Assembly: GCA_002102555.1 (NCBI GenBank)
Contig: MCFL01000301.1
Location: forward strand, 1 to 28,192
Source of the DNA: Catenaria anguillulae PL171
Lineage: Eukaryota; Blastocladiomycota; Blastocladiomycetes; Blastocladiales; Catenariaceae
DNA: 28,192 nucleotides
Direction of reading: 5' to 3'
The first letter of the stretch is position 1; the number at the start of each line of letters is the position of its first letter. Made by a program: the position numbers and the translations under genes. Below the pieces are notes generated by a model that saw only the letters and a list, made by a program, of their open reading frames with translations, was not told the origin of the DNA and made no database searches. This document shows, one piece after another, positions 18,565 through 28,192 of the stretch.

Positions 18565-20344
18565 CTACTGGCCGCCACCATTGTTCATGACCTCATAGTA
18601 TTGCTGTGGCAAAAAGAGAGGCGTGATGGTCAAATCATCGTGTCGTGCTTCCAAATCGGCCAAGCAAACAACCAGCAGACATACCGTGTACTCCTCGGGC
18701 GTCATGCGATCCCGCTCGTCATCCCCAATCTGCTCCAGCGGTACTTGCACTCCCGCAACTGTTGACCGCAACCGAGTGAGCGTCACAAACCATACCATTT
18801 GCAACTTGCCCACAACAGAAACATACCTGAAACCAGAATCCCAGACACGGGCACGCTTGACGCTACATCCACAAACTCAAACTCGTCCTCATCGCTCCCA
18901 CCGCCACCACCGTTCCCGTTCCCGTATCCGTGTCCGCTCGCCTGATCCATGGCCGCAGTCCCCGTGAGATTGGCAACGTCGATGGCGAAAAAATCGGTGC
19001 GCATCTTTTTTGCCGGCGGCTGCAAGGCATCCTCGAACCCGTATTCGTCATCGCTATCCGCATCGGATCCATCCCCACTGCGAGATCGCTTGTGGCCGAG
19101 GCCGCTGAGTGTTTGGTTCAGGTAATCCTTGTAATCTGTCACAAGGCCGATAAGTTGATCAGAAAGCAGCAGAATGCAAAAGAGAAAGAGAAAGAAAAAC
19201 AAACAAACGCACACTCATCATGTTCCTCGCCATCCACCTCCATTTCATCCTCCAACATACTCTGACTGCCCTCGACGCCTGCCTCTTCTCCGCCATCCTT
19301 GACAATGGCCTCACCCGTGACGGTGGAATACCGATGCCAATCGGGCAATTGATTCTTCTTTTGCTGTGCAGCCTTGACCCTGCGCGCCTCCTCGTCCGCA
19401 TCATCGACGAGCTCCACCACAACCTCTTCCCGAATGGGCTCGCCTCCTGCACCGACTGCCCCACCATACATGCCCGCGCCCTTCTTGCTCAGCTTTGAAT
19501 TGGCCGCGCCCATGAGCTCCTCCTTGTTCATCTTGATGCCTGCGGCGGCGGCCGCCTCCTTTTCCAGCTTGATCTCGTGTGCCTGCTGGCGAATGTAGGC
19601 CAAGACCTCGTCGCGCGAGTACTCTGGCAGGGGCACATCGCGGCACTGCTCAATCAGGTCAAGCAAGGGGCGAATCTGGTTGTTCAAGATGCGCAGTTCG
19701 GGCGGCTCGTTGGCCAGCAACGACTCGTCCTCGACCAGTTCCGTATCGGGATGCGCCTCGCACGTAAACATGAAGGTGGCGTCGCCCCTTGCATCCGTCA
19801 CCGAGACGTAGCGGGACCCAATGTCGTTGAGCGGGTACTTGCGCAGGCATTTCGGGCACTCGTACCCGCGCTTTTCCACCTCGTTGGACACGGTGCGTTC
19901 CACTCGACCCGTGAGCTCATACAATAAAAACGACAGCACGTCCACAAATAGCTTGTAGTCGAGGACGTAAATGTCGCCCGATCCGGTCGCCCCGGCACCC
20001 CCGGCCAGGTTCTGCTGCTGCTGACCTCCACCGCCGCCGTGCGACTTGCCGCCCGACTTGTCCTTTTGGCGATGCTCGCGACGCAGCAGGCGGCGGTCGA
20101 CGAGGCGGCTGCACATGCGGTGGATATCTCTGTCCTTGATGTCAAAGGCGTACTTGAGGTCGTGGTTGGAGATGGCGGGGAAGGGCAGCGCAGCCAAATA
20201 GTCGAGAACGAGGATCTCGGGCGGGGCAAAGAAGGTGCGGGCCGTCAGCTTGACGAGGCGCTTGTGGTTGGTCAGGTCGGGCGGCGGGTCGTTGGTTGTG
20301 CTGGATGCATCATTTTTGAGAGTGGGCGGCGGGTTGTTGCTCAT
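18565..20344 (-). CDS. TFA1: Transcription initiation factor TFIIE subunit alpha
   Basis: TFIIE alpha is needed with TFIIE beta to recruit and control TFIIH at RNA polymerase II promoters. Exons 20344-19213, 19135-18827, 18758-18685 and 18603-18565 (introns 77, 68 and 81 nt, all GT-AG) give 517 residues with no frame problem. Residues 27-150 form the winged-helix region (LVKLTARTFF, EILVLDYLA, DRDIHRMCSRLVDRRLL, then YKLFVDVLSFLLYEL), with a Gly/Gln insertion at about 100-122. A zinc ribbon follows: CPKC at 163-166 and the second pair at 195 and 198, where CEAH has His in place of the usual Cys. LPDWHRYSTVTGE and a C-terminal acidic segment (DADSDDEYGFEDAL, SDEDEFEFVD), then MTPEEYTQYYEVM, are typical of the family. 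The symbol is that of the yeast gene. Confidence 0.93.
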
Positions 20345-20558
20345 TGTCCTGTGTCATTCCATCGGTTAACAATGCTGGATGACCATTCTCATTTGTTTTC
20401 ACATGGACACATGTTTGAGTGAACGCCAGCTGGCCATGCGTTGTCGTGACTCTGACTCCGTGCGAGTCGTGCTGCGTTTGCCGTTGCGTTGCCGTCGAGC
20501 GGATCCCAATCAATCCAGAAAAAGACAATCGGGCTATCGACATGCCACCACCAACACA
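20345..20558. promoter_or_regulatory. Divergent spacer between TFIIE alpha and the next gene
   Basis: About 214 bp separate two divergent start codons, so the genes probably share this promoter. No clear TATA box or repeated motif is visible. Confidence 0.35.
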
Positions 20559-21642
20559 ATGAACAGTACTGATTCTGCCCACTCGACGCAATCCTCTCAA
20601 CGGCCTCATGCATGCGATTGCACCTGCTCTTGGCCATTGATGGATGGACCGGACGCCTCGGACGATCTGCTGCTACCAGAAAAGAATCTTGACAGCAACC
20701 GCCGTCCTGATCCGGATCTGCTTCTTCAACACCTCATTGCCGCTTCCGACAACCCGCTCGAGTACGCATGCTTTTCATAGATTCGGGGAGACATGCAGCC
20801 AACTCGACTCTCAATTGCCGGCAACCTGTAGGACCAAGCCCGATCCGCTGCTCTTTTCTCGCCCACAAGCCTCCGACAGCGACCAGGGCGATTTTATTGT
20901 TCCAGCAACGCTCGACCTGACGTGCCCACCGGGTCTGTGTTTTGACGAGGAGGTGGTCATCATGAGCAATGCCCGCTGGATCGAGCTCTACACGGGTTCA
21001 TCCTCCCAACTCGAGTACGCAACCTCGTGCGCGGGCGAACAAGTCGATGGCGACATTCACGTTGCCTTTGTGCCGACGGATGGCGCGACCCATGTGCGGC
21101 TCAAGCTCGTGAGCTTGCCAAAGCATCAGCCAAACCTCCTCAAGCTCCACTTACTGCAAGTCTCGACCAAACCCGCACCCATTGCACCCTTGCCTCAATC
21201 TGCCGCACCCTTACCGCTCGACATGCCGCCAAATCTGTCGGCGCTCGTCGGCCTCATGTCGCTGCTCCCTGCTTCATCCCATTCCCAATCCCAGTCACAT
21301 CATCATCAACGTACAAATGACGTGTCGAGCATATCGCGCGAAACGACCGCCACTTCTTCGCTTGCTGCCGCAGCGGCTAGTCCTGATGATCAAACTCTCA
21401 TTCCTGTCGTCCAAAGTATGCCTGCGGCCGCCGCTCCAAGAGGAGACTTGGACGTTGAGGCAAGTCATTGGAATCGACTCTTTGGCCGATTGGATGCATT
21501 TGAGACGCGTGTTGTGAATTCGTTTTCGGCAGTCAACGAGCGTATCGGCGCGTTGGAGGCGAGAATGGCAAGGCTAGAACTCCATGTCTCTCATTCCTCT
21601 GACCCTCCCTCCCCTAGGATACCCCATGACGCTTTCAAGTGA
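20559..21642 (+). CDS. Unknown protein, possibly PAAT-like, with C-terminal coiled coil
   Basis: Exons 20559-20761 and 20832-21642 are joined over a 70-nt intron (GTACGC...GTAG) at NPLE-TKPDPLL, giving 337 residues. The N-terminus holds a Cys cluster (CDCTCSW). The central part (about residues 95-165) looks like a beta-sandwich: IVPATLDLTC, VVIMSNARWIELYTG, QLEYATSCAGEQV, HVAFVPTDGATHVRLKLVSLP. This order resembles the PAAT (C10orf88) family, whose human member associates with mitochondrial ABC transporters, but I am not certain. A Ser/Gln/His linker follows, then a short coiled coil (FGRLDAFETRVV, FSAVNERIGALEARMARLE). No signal or membrane segment is seen. The start was chosen as the ATG that keeps frame through the intron; an upstream ATG at 20543 hits a stop. 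Confidence 0.6.
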
Positions 21643-21701
21643 ACTCCAACCAGTGAAAGGCCGGTATACAAGGTCGTAGAAATGAAATACAACCATTCAC
21701 C

Positions 21702-22189
21702 TCAAACCGCCTCGGCCTGCTTTTCCTCCACCTTGCTCACCTCGGCAGCCTCGCTCACAGTTACTGCGACCGCCTCCTTTGCCACCCGATCCCCAATCCG
21801 CAAGCGATCGTCGTACAACTTGACGCCCGAATGATCCTTGCACAACTTGAAGGACGCGGCCACCGTCCCGAAATACGCCTCGGATCCTCTTGCAACTGTG
21901 TGTTGAAGATGACGGTGAAGTTTGTCCACCCTTTCATGTACCGGTCCTGCACATAGATGGAGGCGCACGAGTAGGAAAACTTTGACGGCTCGCGAGTCGG
22001 CGTCAGGTATACCTTGTACACCTTGTTGTCTTCGGGGAATTGCACGCACACTTCGTGCAGGGTACCGCTCGACGCCACAAAGAGCTTTTCGAGTTGGTCC
22101 ATGAGCGTCACAAACGATTGGTTGACTTGGGGCCGTCCCGGCGTCGGTGGCGCTTGGATGAACGTCAGGAGAGCCTGGGCATGGCACAT
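21702..22189 (-). CDS. Unknown small protein, frame interrupted once
   Basis: From ATG 22189 the frame reads SFVTLMDQLEKLF, then CVQFPEDNKVYKVYL, SYSCASIYVQDRYMKGW and NFTVIFNTQLQ. At about 21885-21900 coding character moves to another frame: AYFGTVAASFKLCKDHSG, VKLYDDRLRIGDRVAKEA and a Glu/Lys/Val-rich end at the TGA 21702-21704. No donor/acceptor pair explains the shift, while one missing base would. The combined protein of about 160 residues looks globular with alternating strands. I do not recognise it. SRP9 and SRP14 were considered because of the N-terminal helix, and they do not fit. Confidence 0.5.
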
Positions 22190-22759
22190 GGTGGTAGAAT
22201 GACTGGTGGTGAAATCAACGTTGCTCTGGGTTCAGTTCATTTGACATTGAATGAGGAGTCATCAATACATGATACGTCGAATACTTCGGATGGCCTCTTG
22301 TATGCGAATGTATGTAGTGCGGCAGACCCAGGCAGCATTTCTAAGTTTTGCGTTGCACCGCGTCCCTCGCTGGTTGGCCAAATCTTGGTGCACCTCCCTG
22401 CTGGTATTGCGCATCCCACCTCGACTTCCACTGCCGCACCACAGGCCCGCTTCATATGGACTTATGCTGTAAGAATGAGCTTGCTGTCCTTGCAAGGACT
22501 CGGGTGTTTTTGCACGGCCCTTGGAAACTGCAAAGATGTGTTTTACACCCTTTGAGTTGGACGAGTGGGTGTAGCTCCGAATGCATGGCGATGATTGCAT
22601 GAAATTGACTGAAGTAAAGGGCGAAATACATAGAAAGTAGAAAAAACATGTCAGCAAGATTCTTGTATTTCCATCAAAGCGTTTTCGCACCAGTCAACAA
22701 CATGACTCTTGATTCCACAAGACACACCAGAAACACGCCCCGAGACATTTTACACTCAC
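22190..22759. promoter_or_regulatory. Intergenic stretch between two leftward genes
   Basis: This should contain the 3' UTR of the gene ending at 22760 and the promoter of the gene starting at 22189. Open frames on both strands lack motifs and gene-like codon use. Confidence 0.35.
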
Positions 22760-25414
22760 TCACAAGCTCGTCCCCAGCATCCTGGCTGCCTCGACCACCT
22801 CTTTGCTCGTCACTGGCATGCCAAACTCTTGCAAATCTTCCACGCATGCAGCAACATACTCAAACGGAACGACCTCTGGACACTCGCTGACGACCACATC
22901 GAACGCGACAACAGCAAGCGCCACGTCGACTGCTTTGGCATTGACCTCATCACAACCCGCACCCTGCATTTGCGCCGCAGTCAAGGCGGCATACCGCATG
23001 ATGGCCTCACGATCCATCCCTGAGCAATCGCCGTGCACTGTCCTCGCGCCTTGAATAATGGCACACACCCAATCGACTGTCGCCCAAACATGCTGACGAG
23101 TCAATGCGACTTGTGCCATGGCAACTTGCACTGCCTGCGCAATTGCCATGCCCGCAACCACGCTCGTCAGCGCAAGTGCCACATCAACCACGTGCGCAAC
23201 GTCTTTCCTTGATACCGACCCGGGAGATGATGGACAGGCACGCAATGCGCCCGTGACTGCCGCAACCATGTCAAATCAACTTCCTTGCGCGTCTCCCTCA
23301 AATCACAATACGCCACCACGGCAAGTGCCATGTCGACGGGATCGCGCTGGACCGTCGTCGCCTCCATGTGCTCGCTCGTCGCCTTGGCGAACATCAAGAG
23401 CTTGTCTTTGACCAGCACGTCAGACGCACAGTCCGGTTCGGTTGCAAAGTACGCTTTGTGAGCTTCCATGATGGCTTGAATCCATGCTTCCGTGACCCAC
23501 GGCTGATTGTTGGACAGCAGAAACCGAAGCGAAATGGCGACTTTCGAGCGACGGCGGAGCTCATTGGTCGAGAGGCGCGGGCCGTCGTTGGGTGTTTTGG
23601 ATGTTGGCAACGTGGAGCACGTGAAGTGTTGAGTGCGCCGGAAGTGGAAGCGGACGAGGCGAACGCGTTGGTTGATCTGGTGGAAAGCGATGACTGGGTG
23701 GAGGAAAAAGCAGAGGAGAAGGAGGTTTGGGGGACGAGCGAGTGGGCTAGAATGAGGAGGTGGGGCCGAGCCGCAGGCATTTGGTTGAAGGTGAGGCGGG
23801 ATTGCGGAGTCAGCCGATGCAGGTCCTTGATCATGAAAATGCGGGTTGTTGAGCGATTTGGAAGACTCGGGAGCACTTGACACAGTTGTCAATGGAGAGG
23901 TGGCCATCGGCAATGATCGGGCCGGCGGCGGCGTGAGTGAGGGTCGGTCTTCATTGAACTCGCTGCTGCTCAAATCGCTTTCGTAGCCATCAAGGCCCAG
24001 CAAGCGGCGAGGTGGAGCATGGATCGAGGGTCGCGGTGAGTGAAGAAGTGAGAGATCAGGCAGAGAGTCGGATCGCGGGACGAGAGATGAAGCAATACGA
24101 GGTGCAGTCGATGATTCAATGTGAGGGGTGTGAGGGGTTAGTAGTAGTGACTGAGGAGGCGGATCAATGGGTTTTGGTGCGGGTTGCAAAACGATCGGGC
24201 CTTGGGGTGATTGGACTCGCGGGGCAGGCGGTGTGAGTTGCGGTGGCGCAAGCGGGGATTCAACGCGCGGTGCAGGAGGAGAAAAATGCAGAGGCCGAAG
24301 AGGAGATACGAAGTGAGGGGCTGGCGAGGATGTTCCCGGGCGGACAATCGCGGATGCCTTAATACGAGGCACCTCAGGGCTCAAGCTCTTGCCAGTCCTT
24401 TGACGCACGCGGCGGTTCGCTACAGTCGACTCCGGGGATGCAGATCGCTTGTTGCGAGTTGGTGTGAACGTTGACGTGGATGAGGCATCCGGCCCAGTAG
24501 CTGCACGGGAAAGCAGGGACGAAGAAGGAGGCGGTGGAGTCGAAGGCGATAGGAAAATGATTTGTCTGCCAGTCGATGATGGAGCGGATGGACGGGGAGT
24601 ACTGGGAGAATCAATAGCCTCAGAGCGTGGCATTGGTGGTTGCAGGCTGAGTCGAGCGGATTTGCGAGAGGGTTGAGGTATTGCGGCCGGCTCGTCCGTG
24701 GTCGCTTTGGCAGCGGCTGGCTCCAAGTAAAACTCTTCATATGGCTCCGACTTTGCGGCCCAATTCAAAACCCACGTCCATGCCGGGCGGTCCGGGCGAC
24801 GATTCGGGTTCTTGAGGTCGGCCATAGTCACAGCAGGCGCTTGCAACATGGCCGGGTCCACTTCATCATCGCTGCTGGATCCGTCATCATGGTCGTCATC
24901 ACTCTCGAACTCCTCGTCGCTCTTGTACAAATCGTTTGCGTCCGCTTCAGAGCCAATGACAGGACTCGCCCTGCGCCGAAGCACCAGCGGCGTCCAACCG
25001 GTACTGACACAACTTGACCATGCGATTGCAGAGCATGTCCTCCTCGAAACGGGCACGAATCTCGGCGGCCAGGCTCTGATCGTCGCTGCCAAACATGTCG
25101 GCAATGACGGCCATAAGTGGACGGCGCACCGCGTGGAAATGTCCCTGAGGGCCGCGCACAATGTAGTCGATCTTGCGGTCCTTGCGGATGGCTTTGGCTT
25201 GCGCGAGAATGTCGGCAATGAGGGCATCGAACTGGGAAGAGTAGAGGTACGAGGGCAGGTGGACGCGGTGGAGTTGCGAGTACCTGTGCTTGGAAGCCCA
25301 GTAAAAGACAAGGTAGTTGACGACGAGGCCGCGGTTGAAGGCATGGTAGACGAGGGCACGTGGATGCGTGGTGGCGGTGGTGCCTTTGGTGTCGGGCATT
25401 GCCGATGAGGACAT
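22760..25414 (-). CDS. Large unknown protein with duplicated C-terminal helical domain
   Basis: ATG 25414 (an in-frame ATG at 25440 is also possible) starts an unrecognised N-terminal domain of about 135 residues (LVVNYLVFYWASKHRY, DALIADILAQAKAIRKDRK, FEEDMLCNRMVKLCQ). At about 24960-25012 the coding frame changes, leading into an acidic stretch (SDEEFESDDDHDDGSSS) and about 380 residues of Pro/Ser/Arg-rich disorder with nuclear-type motifs (RKSARLS, NKRSASPE). The end is a helical region in two similar units, the first starting WVTEAWIQAIMEAHKA and the second WATVDWVCAIIQGART, each containing an (A/P)VD(M/V)ALAVVA motif. Within the first unit the frame shifts again at about 23269-23280. Neither shift has a credible intron. 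Total length would be near 880 residues. The function is unknown; the composition suggests a nuclear or regulatory role, which is an inference. Confidence 0.55.
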
Positions 25415-26067
25415 TGTCGGTGGCAGACTTCCCAGCATGATGACGGTAGGGTTGATTGCTACGAGTGAAGGTGTCTGCATGGCTGTTTCCAGTGCTGCAT
25501 TGCATATTGGACGGAAAATGCATATGGGCTTGTCCCCCCAGATGCACACCATTGCATTGTGATCATGTTTCGTCCGCCGCTGCCAACTTGTGAGAGTTGG
25601 ATTGGAATCGACTCGTCGCGCTGGGCATGCCCGCGGCAAGGCGCTACGGCTGTGACGGGCAATTGCCTCAGGATTGGGATCGAGCCCGACTGACACTCGG
25701 GCCAATAGCTCACTGATACTTGGCCTGAAAGATTGATTCGTCGGTCGGGCATGTGAGACCTGAGCCAAGCAAAATGACTCACTCGTACTTTAGTTCAATT
25801 CGAAAGGTTGACGAAAAAGTGACTCACTAGAAGTGATACAATGCTGGGTTGAGCCTTGAGCCATCGACGTGGAAGAGAGCATCCGCAGCCGTCAAAGTAA
25901 CCGAACCGATTCGATAAACTTGGACTGCAATAAAGTTCCCACGCCGCTGTACAGTACAAGAGCCATTCAGATTCCCATAGCCCTCGCTTTCGCTTTTGTT
26001 CTTGTTCCCACACACACGCACTCCGAGCTCACAATTCAATCAAAAACACAGAACCAACGCATTCACA
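25415..26067. promoter_or_regulatory. Divergent promoter region of the unknown gene and the NADAR gene
   Basis: This 650-bp spacer between two divergent starts has no supported gene. The minus-strand frame of the neighbour stays open far upstream but without an ATG before about 25552, so it is probably leader. The last 100 bp before 26068 are C/A-rich with CTTGTTC/CACACA runs typical of a fungal 5' UTR. Confidence 0.35.
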
Positions 26068-26787
26068 ATGACTTCACTCCTTGATGACCTCCTCGCCGCC
26101 TTCCTGGTCTCAAACCCCACCCTACCACCGGACATGCCCACGCCAGCGCACAAGCACCCAAAGCTCGCCATCTCGCACACGGTCTACGCCTTTACCGGTC
26201 CCAGCCAATCACTGCTCGATAACTGGTCACCCTGCACTCTGTCTATCCCAAACGCAAATGGGAAATGGGTCTATCACACATCGGAACACGTCATCTTTGC
26301 CATTGCCAAAGCCGGCTACTTTTCCGACCAGTGGACACTGCACGAGGCGCTCGCGTCGCCGCCCGACATTGACCCCAAAGACGGTCCAAGGCCATTGGCC
26401 GGCGTGTCAACCACTTCAATGCGCACAAGTGGGCGTGTGACAGTTTGTGGATCAGCGACCTTACTGCTGCTGAAATGCTTGCAAAATCCAAAGTGGCCGC
26501 CGAGCTGCTGGCCACGGGCGACAGAAAGATATGTGAAGCGAGTCGCACGGACAAGATTTGGGCAATGGATGGATGCAAGGGACGTGGATGTGTTGCGGCC
26601 AAACAAGTGGAGGGGAAAGAACGAGTTGGGAAAGAGCTGGATGCGAGTCAGAGAGTACTTGAAGCATGGGATTGAGGAGGGCAGGTTTGAAGGCGGGATT
26701 GTGGAGGCCAACAAGGTCGAAATGTTTTTCAGTTGGTTCCAGTTGGGACAGACCAATGAATTGCAACAAAAAGAAACGACTGTTTGA
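26068..26787 (+). CDS. NADAR (YbiA-like) domain protein, frame interrupted
   Basis: NADAR proteins act on ADP-ribose-linked compounds: the bacterial YbiA member takes part in riboflavin-intermediate clean-up, and others remove ADP-ribose from nucleic acid bases. From ATG 26068 the protein shows YAFTGPSQSLLDNWSP (the F...LSNF-type motif), YHTSEHVIFAIAKAG (the Y.T.EH...K motif), then in another frame IGRRVNHFNAHKW, EMLAKSKVAAELLATGDRKI and CEASRTDKIW, and finally back in the first frame GKNELGKSWMRVREYL. All family motifs are present in order, but the frame changes at about 26385-26391 (one base short at CCAAGG) and 26558-26572 (at GGGCAATGGATGGATGC). Two missing bases at the second site, one in a G run, would give the WGxG-type motif expected of the family. 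It converges on the Sec14-like gene. Confidence 0.68.
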   Translation: MTSLLDDLLAAFLVSNPTLPPDMPTPAHKHPKLAISHTVYAFTGPSQSLLDNWSPCTLSIPNANGKWVYHTSEHVIFAIAKAGYFSDQWTLHEALASPPDIDPKDGPRPLAGVSTTSMRTSGRVTVCGSATLLLLKCLQNPKWPPSCWPRATERYVKRVARTRFGQWMDARDVDVLRPNKWRGKNELGKSWMRVREYLKHGIEEGRFEGGIVEANKVEMFFSWFQLGQTNELQQKETTV

Positions 26788-26804
26788 ATAAACAAGAACT
26801 AGCT

Positions 26805-27981
26805 TCACGACAAGACATCTTCATCCTCGACTTTGATGGCATCCACCCTGCGTTGTCTTGCGGCCAATGCCTGACCTCCTTGTCCCACTGTGCATCCACG
26901 TCGTCAATCAAGTCTTGTACACGCGCAAAGTATTCATCCGCTTCAAACTTGAAGGCGCACTGGCCACCAACTCTTGCCACAAGTCAACGATATCGAGCTC
27001 GGCCACCATTTGGTCTGAAGATGCAGTTGCATCAGTCGCCGCGGAAGGTGAGGGCGGTAATTCAATGGGTGGTGGAGTCGATTTGGACCGGCTGCTGCTG
27101 CCAAACAAGCCGCCCCAAGAAAACTTTGGCGACCCGGTGCCCGCACTATCGGTTGGTGACGCAACCCCTGACCCTGAAGGCGATGCCGACGGCATGTCAG
27201 ACGCGCTGTTGGATCTTTGCACCTTGTTCTTGCTTGACTTGCCCGCTGCTTCGACAAAGACAACCTGGCTTTTGTGACTGGATCCAAAAACGGGCTAATG
27301 GCCTTCCACACTGCACCAAAGAACCACGGCGCATTACCAAATACGCGCGACTCAGCCGCTCCGGGTAATGCGCAGTCAACACGCTGACAAATTTGCGCTG
27401 CATGGAGGGTGACACAGAGTTGGCAAGCGACATGCCAGCGAAATCAATGACAAGCACGAGCTTTTCCACGCCCGGCGGCATGCGGCGAATGCACACTTCG
27501 AGCGTCCACAGTGTGTACGCAAGCTGTAGGTCCTCGTTGGTTGAGTTTTCGTTGCGCGGAACCATGTACAGCACGGGCATGCCCGTGCGCGAAAAGCCAT
27601 GAGTGACGAGTTTGCCCGAGACGCCCTCGGAACGGATGCGGGAAAGCGGGATGCGGTGTGGAGCCGTTGCGTTGCGCCAGTCGAGCGTGGCCATGAGGCC
27701 CGAGAGGGCGGCGCGTGGGTCGCTGTTGTGCGCGCGTAGGTAGCGCAAGATGCACGCGTCGTTGGCCCAGGCGCGGTCGGGTGGGGTCAGGGTGGGCAAG
27801 AGGTCAAGATCGAGCTTGACTTGTGCGAGGGCGGAGCGGTCGGTGCTGAGAGGGTGTCGGGGTCAGTGAGGGCGGTTGTGGTGGTGAGTGCGAGACGCCG
27901 AGATTGACCAGACGCGACCGCCTTGGTCACATTCGAGAATAGGTTTGTGCGAGAGGGAGGGGTCGTGACAAAGGCGGCCAT
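26805..27981 (-). CDS. Sec14/CRAL-TRIO lipid-transfer protein, frame interrupted several times
   Basis: CRAL-TRIO proteins bind and exchange phosphatidylinositol and other lipids at membranes. From ATG 27981 there is a short N-terminal region, then the CRAL-TRIO-N part (ACILRYLRAHN, ALSGLMATLDWR) and the lipid-binding domain: EGVSGKLVTHGFSRTGMPVLYM, RRMPPGVEKLVLVIDFAGMSL, LTAHYPERLSRAYLV, APWFFGAVWKAISPFLDP, VTKARL. A Ser/Pro-rich linker follows and then an acidic helical C-terminus (ADEYFARVQDLIDDVDAQWD ... VDAIKVEDEDVLS) ending at the TGA 26805-26807. The coding frame moves at about 27845-27860, 27331-27338, 27253-27262, 26954-26960 and 26868-26877. Each is consistent with one missing base, including a T4 read as T3 near 27257. 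The domain identity is clear despite this. Whether it is a pseudogene or a sequence error cannot be told here. Confidence 0.72.
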
Positions 27982-28192
27982 GGTTTCAACATGTCAGTTT
28001 CTGTTAAATATATGTGCGTTTTGCACTCAATCTGTACAACCTTGCGTCTATATATTAATATGTATGCTGAACTGATCACGTCGAGTGTCTCTTCTTTGAA
28101 TTCTCTTCTCAGCGTGCAGTACGGGCCTAGTCGGTGCCGATCTCTGACTTGAACCGATCAGATCGGCGGCCCCACCCACACCCATGTGCTTT
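27982..28192. promoter_or_regulatory. Upstream region of the Sec14-like gene
   Basis: About 210 bp precede the start codon. On the minus strand an AT-rich ATATATTTAA box lies 20-30 bp upstream of the ATG, and another (TATATATTAATATGTAT) lies at about 28050-28066. Either could serve as a TATA element. Confidence 0.35.

Noticed and set aside
21702..22189. SRP9 or SRP14 homologue
   Set aside because: Only the N-terminal helix is suggestive; the following strands and length do not match either family.
24965..25012. 34-nt intron GTACCG...GCGCAG in the large unknown gene
   Set aside because: It would restore frame, but 34 nt is below the 53-nt minimum of supported introns and no branch site is visible. 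A sequence deletion error explains this site and its neighbours alike.
21880..27981. Programmed ribosomal frameshifting as a general mechanism
   Set aside because: The sites share no slippery heptamer or common context, and several lie in plain homopolymers, which favours sequence error.

Overview
The window reads as nuclear DNA of a fungus; the phylum cannot be settled from sequence alone. The evidence is short spliceosomal introns (mostly 53-127 nt, 5' sites such as GTACGT, GTATGT and GTGCGT, 3' CAG/TAG, CTAAC- or CTGAC-like branch points), a CTC/GCC-rich codon style, Gln/Pro/Ser-rich regulatory proteins, and families typical of fungi: an Egh16/Gas1-like secreted protein, a Rim4-like triple-RRM protein, a Nup82/Nup88 nucleoporin and a metacaspase fold. 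No rRNA, tRNA, CRISPR or bacterial operon structure was seen.

Layout. 1-454 is the 3' end of an unrecognised gene (+). 560-2385 (-) encodes NOT2 of the CCR4-NOT complex. It diverges from a Nup82/Nup88-like nucleoporin gene at 2741-5946 (+). 5947-9510 is gene-poor. It holds a short retroposon-like element with a 13-bp target-site duplication, a second copy of it, and a tandem 145-bp array grown from its head. 9511-10615 (+) is a two-exon metacaspase-fold protein that has lost both catalytic residues. It converges on 10863-11489 (-), a secreted Egh16-like protein. 11490-14109 is gene-poor and holds a truncated kinase N-lobe and a Cys/His-rich ORF. 14110-17782 (-, perhaps starting upstream to 18267) is a nine-exon gene, counting a possible upstream exon, for a Rim4-like RNA-binding protein with a prion-like tail. 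18565-20344 (-) is a four-exon TFIIE alpha gene. 20559-21642 (+) is a two-exon protein possibly of the PAAT family. 21702-22189 (-) is an unknown conserved-looking protein. 22760-25414 (-) is a large unknown protein with a duplicated C-terminal helical domain. 26068-26787 (+) is a NADAR-domain protein, and 26805-27981 (-) is a Sec14/CRAL-TRIO protein.

Functionally, several genes concern gene expression (NOT2 in mRNA decay and transcription, TFIIE alpha in initiation, the Rim4-like protein in translational control, Nup82/88 in mRNA export). There is no operon-like logic; this is an ordinary eukaryotic neighbourhood with a repeat island in the middle.

The most notable observations are the catalytically dead metacaspase, the retroposon with multiplied head monomers, the internally duplicated domain at 22760-23540, and a striking cluster of apparent frameshifts. 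These lie at 3.1-3.6 kb and 21.9-27.9 kb. Most are explained by one missing base, some of them in homopolymers, while genes between 9.5 and 21.6 kb are clean. Consensus sequence error is the default explanation and should be excluded before any pseudogene or recoding claim.
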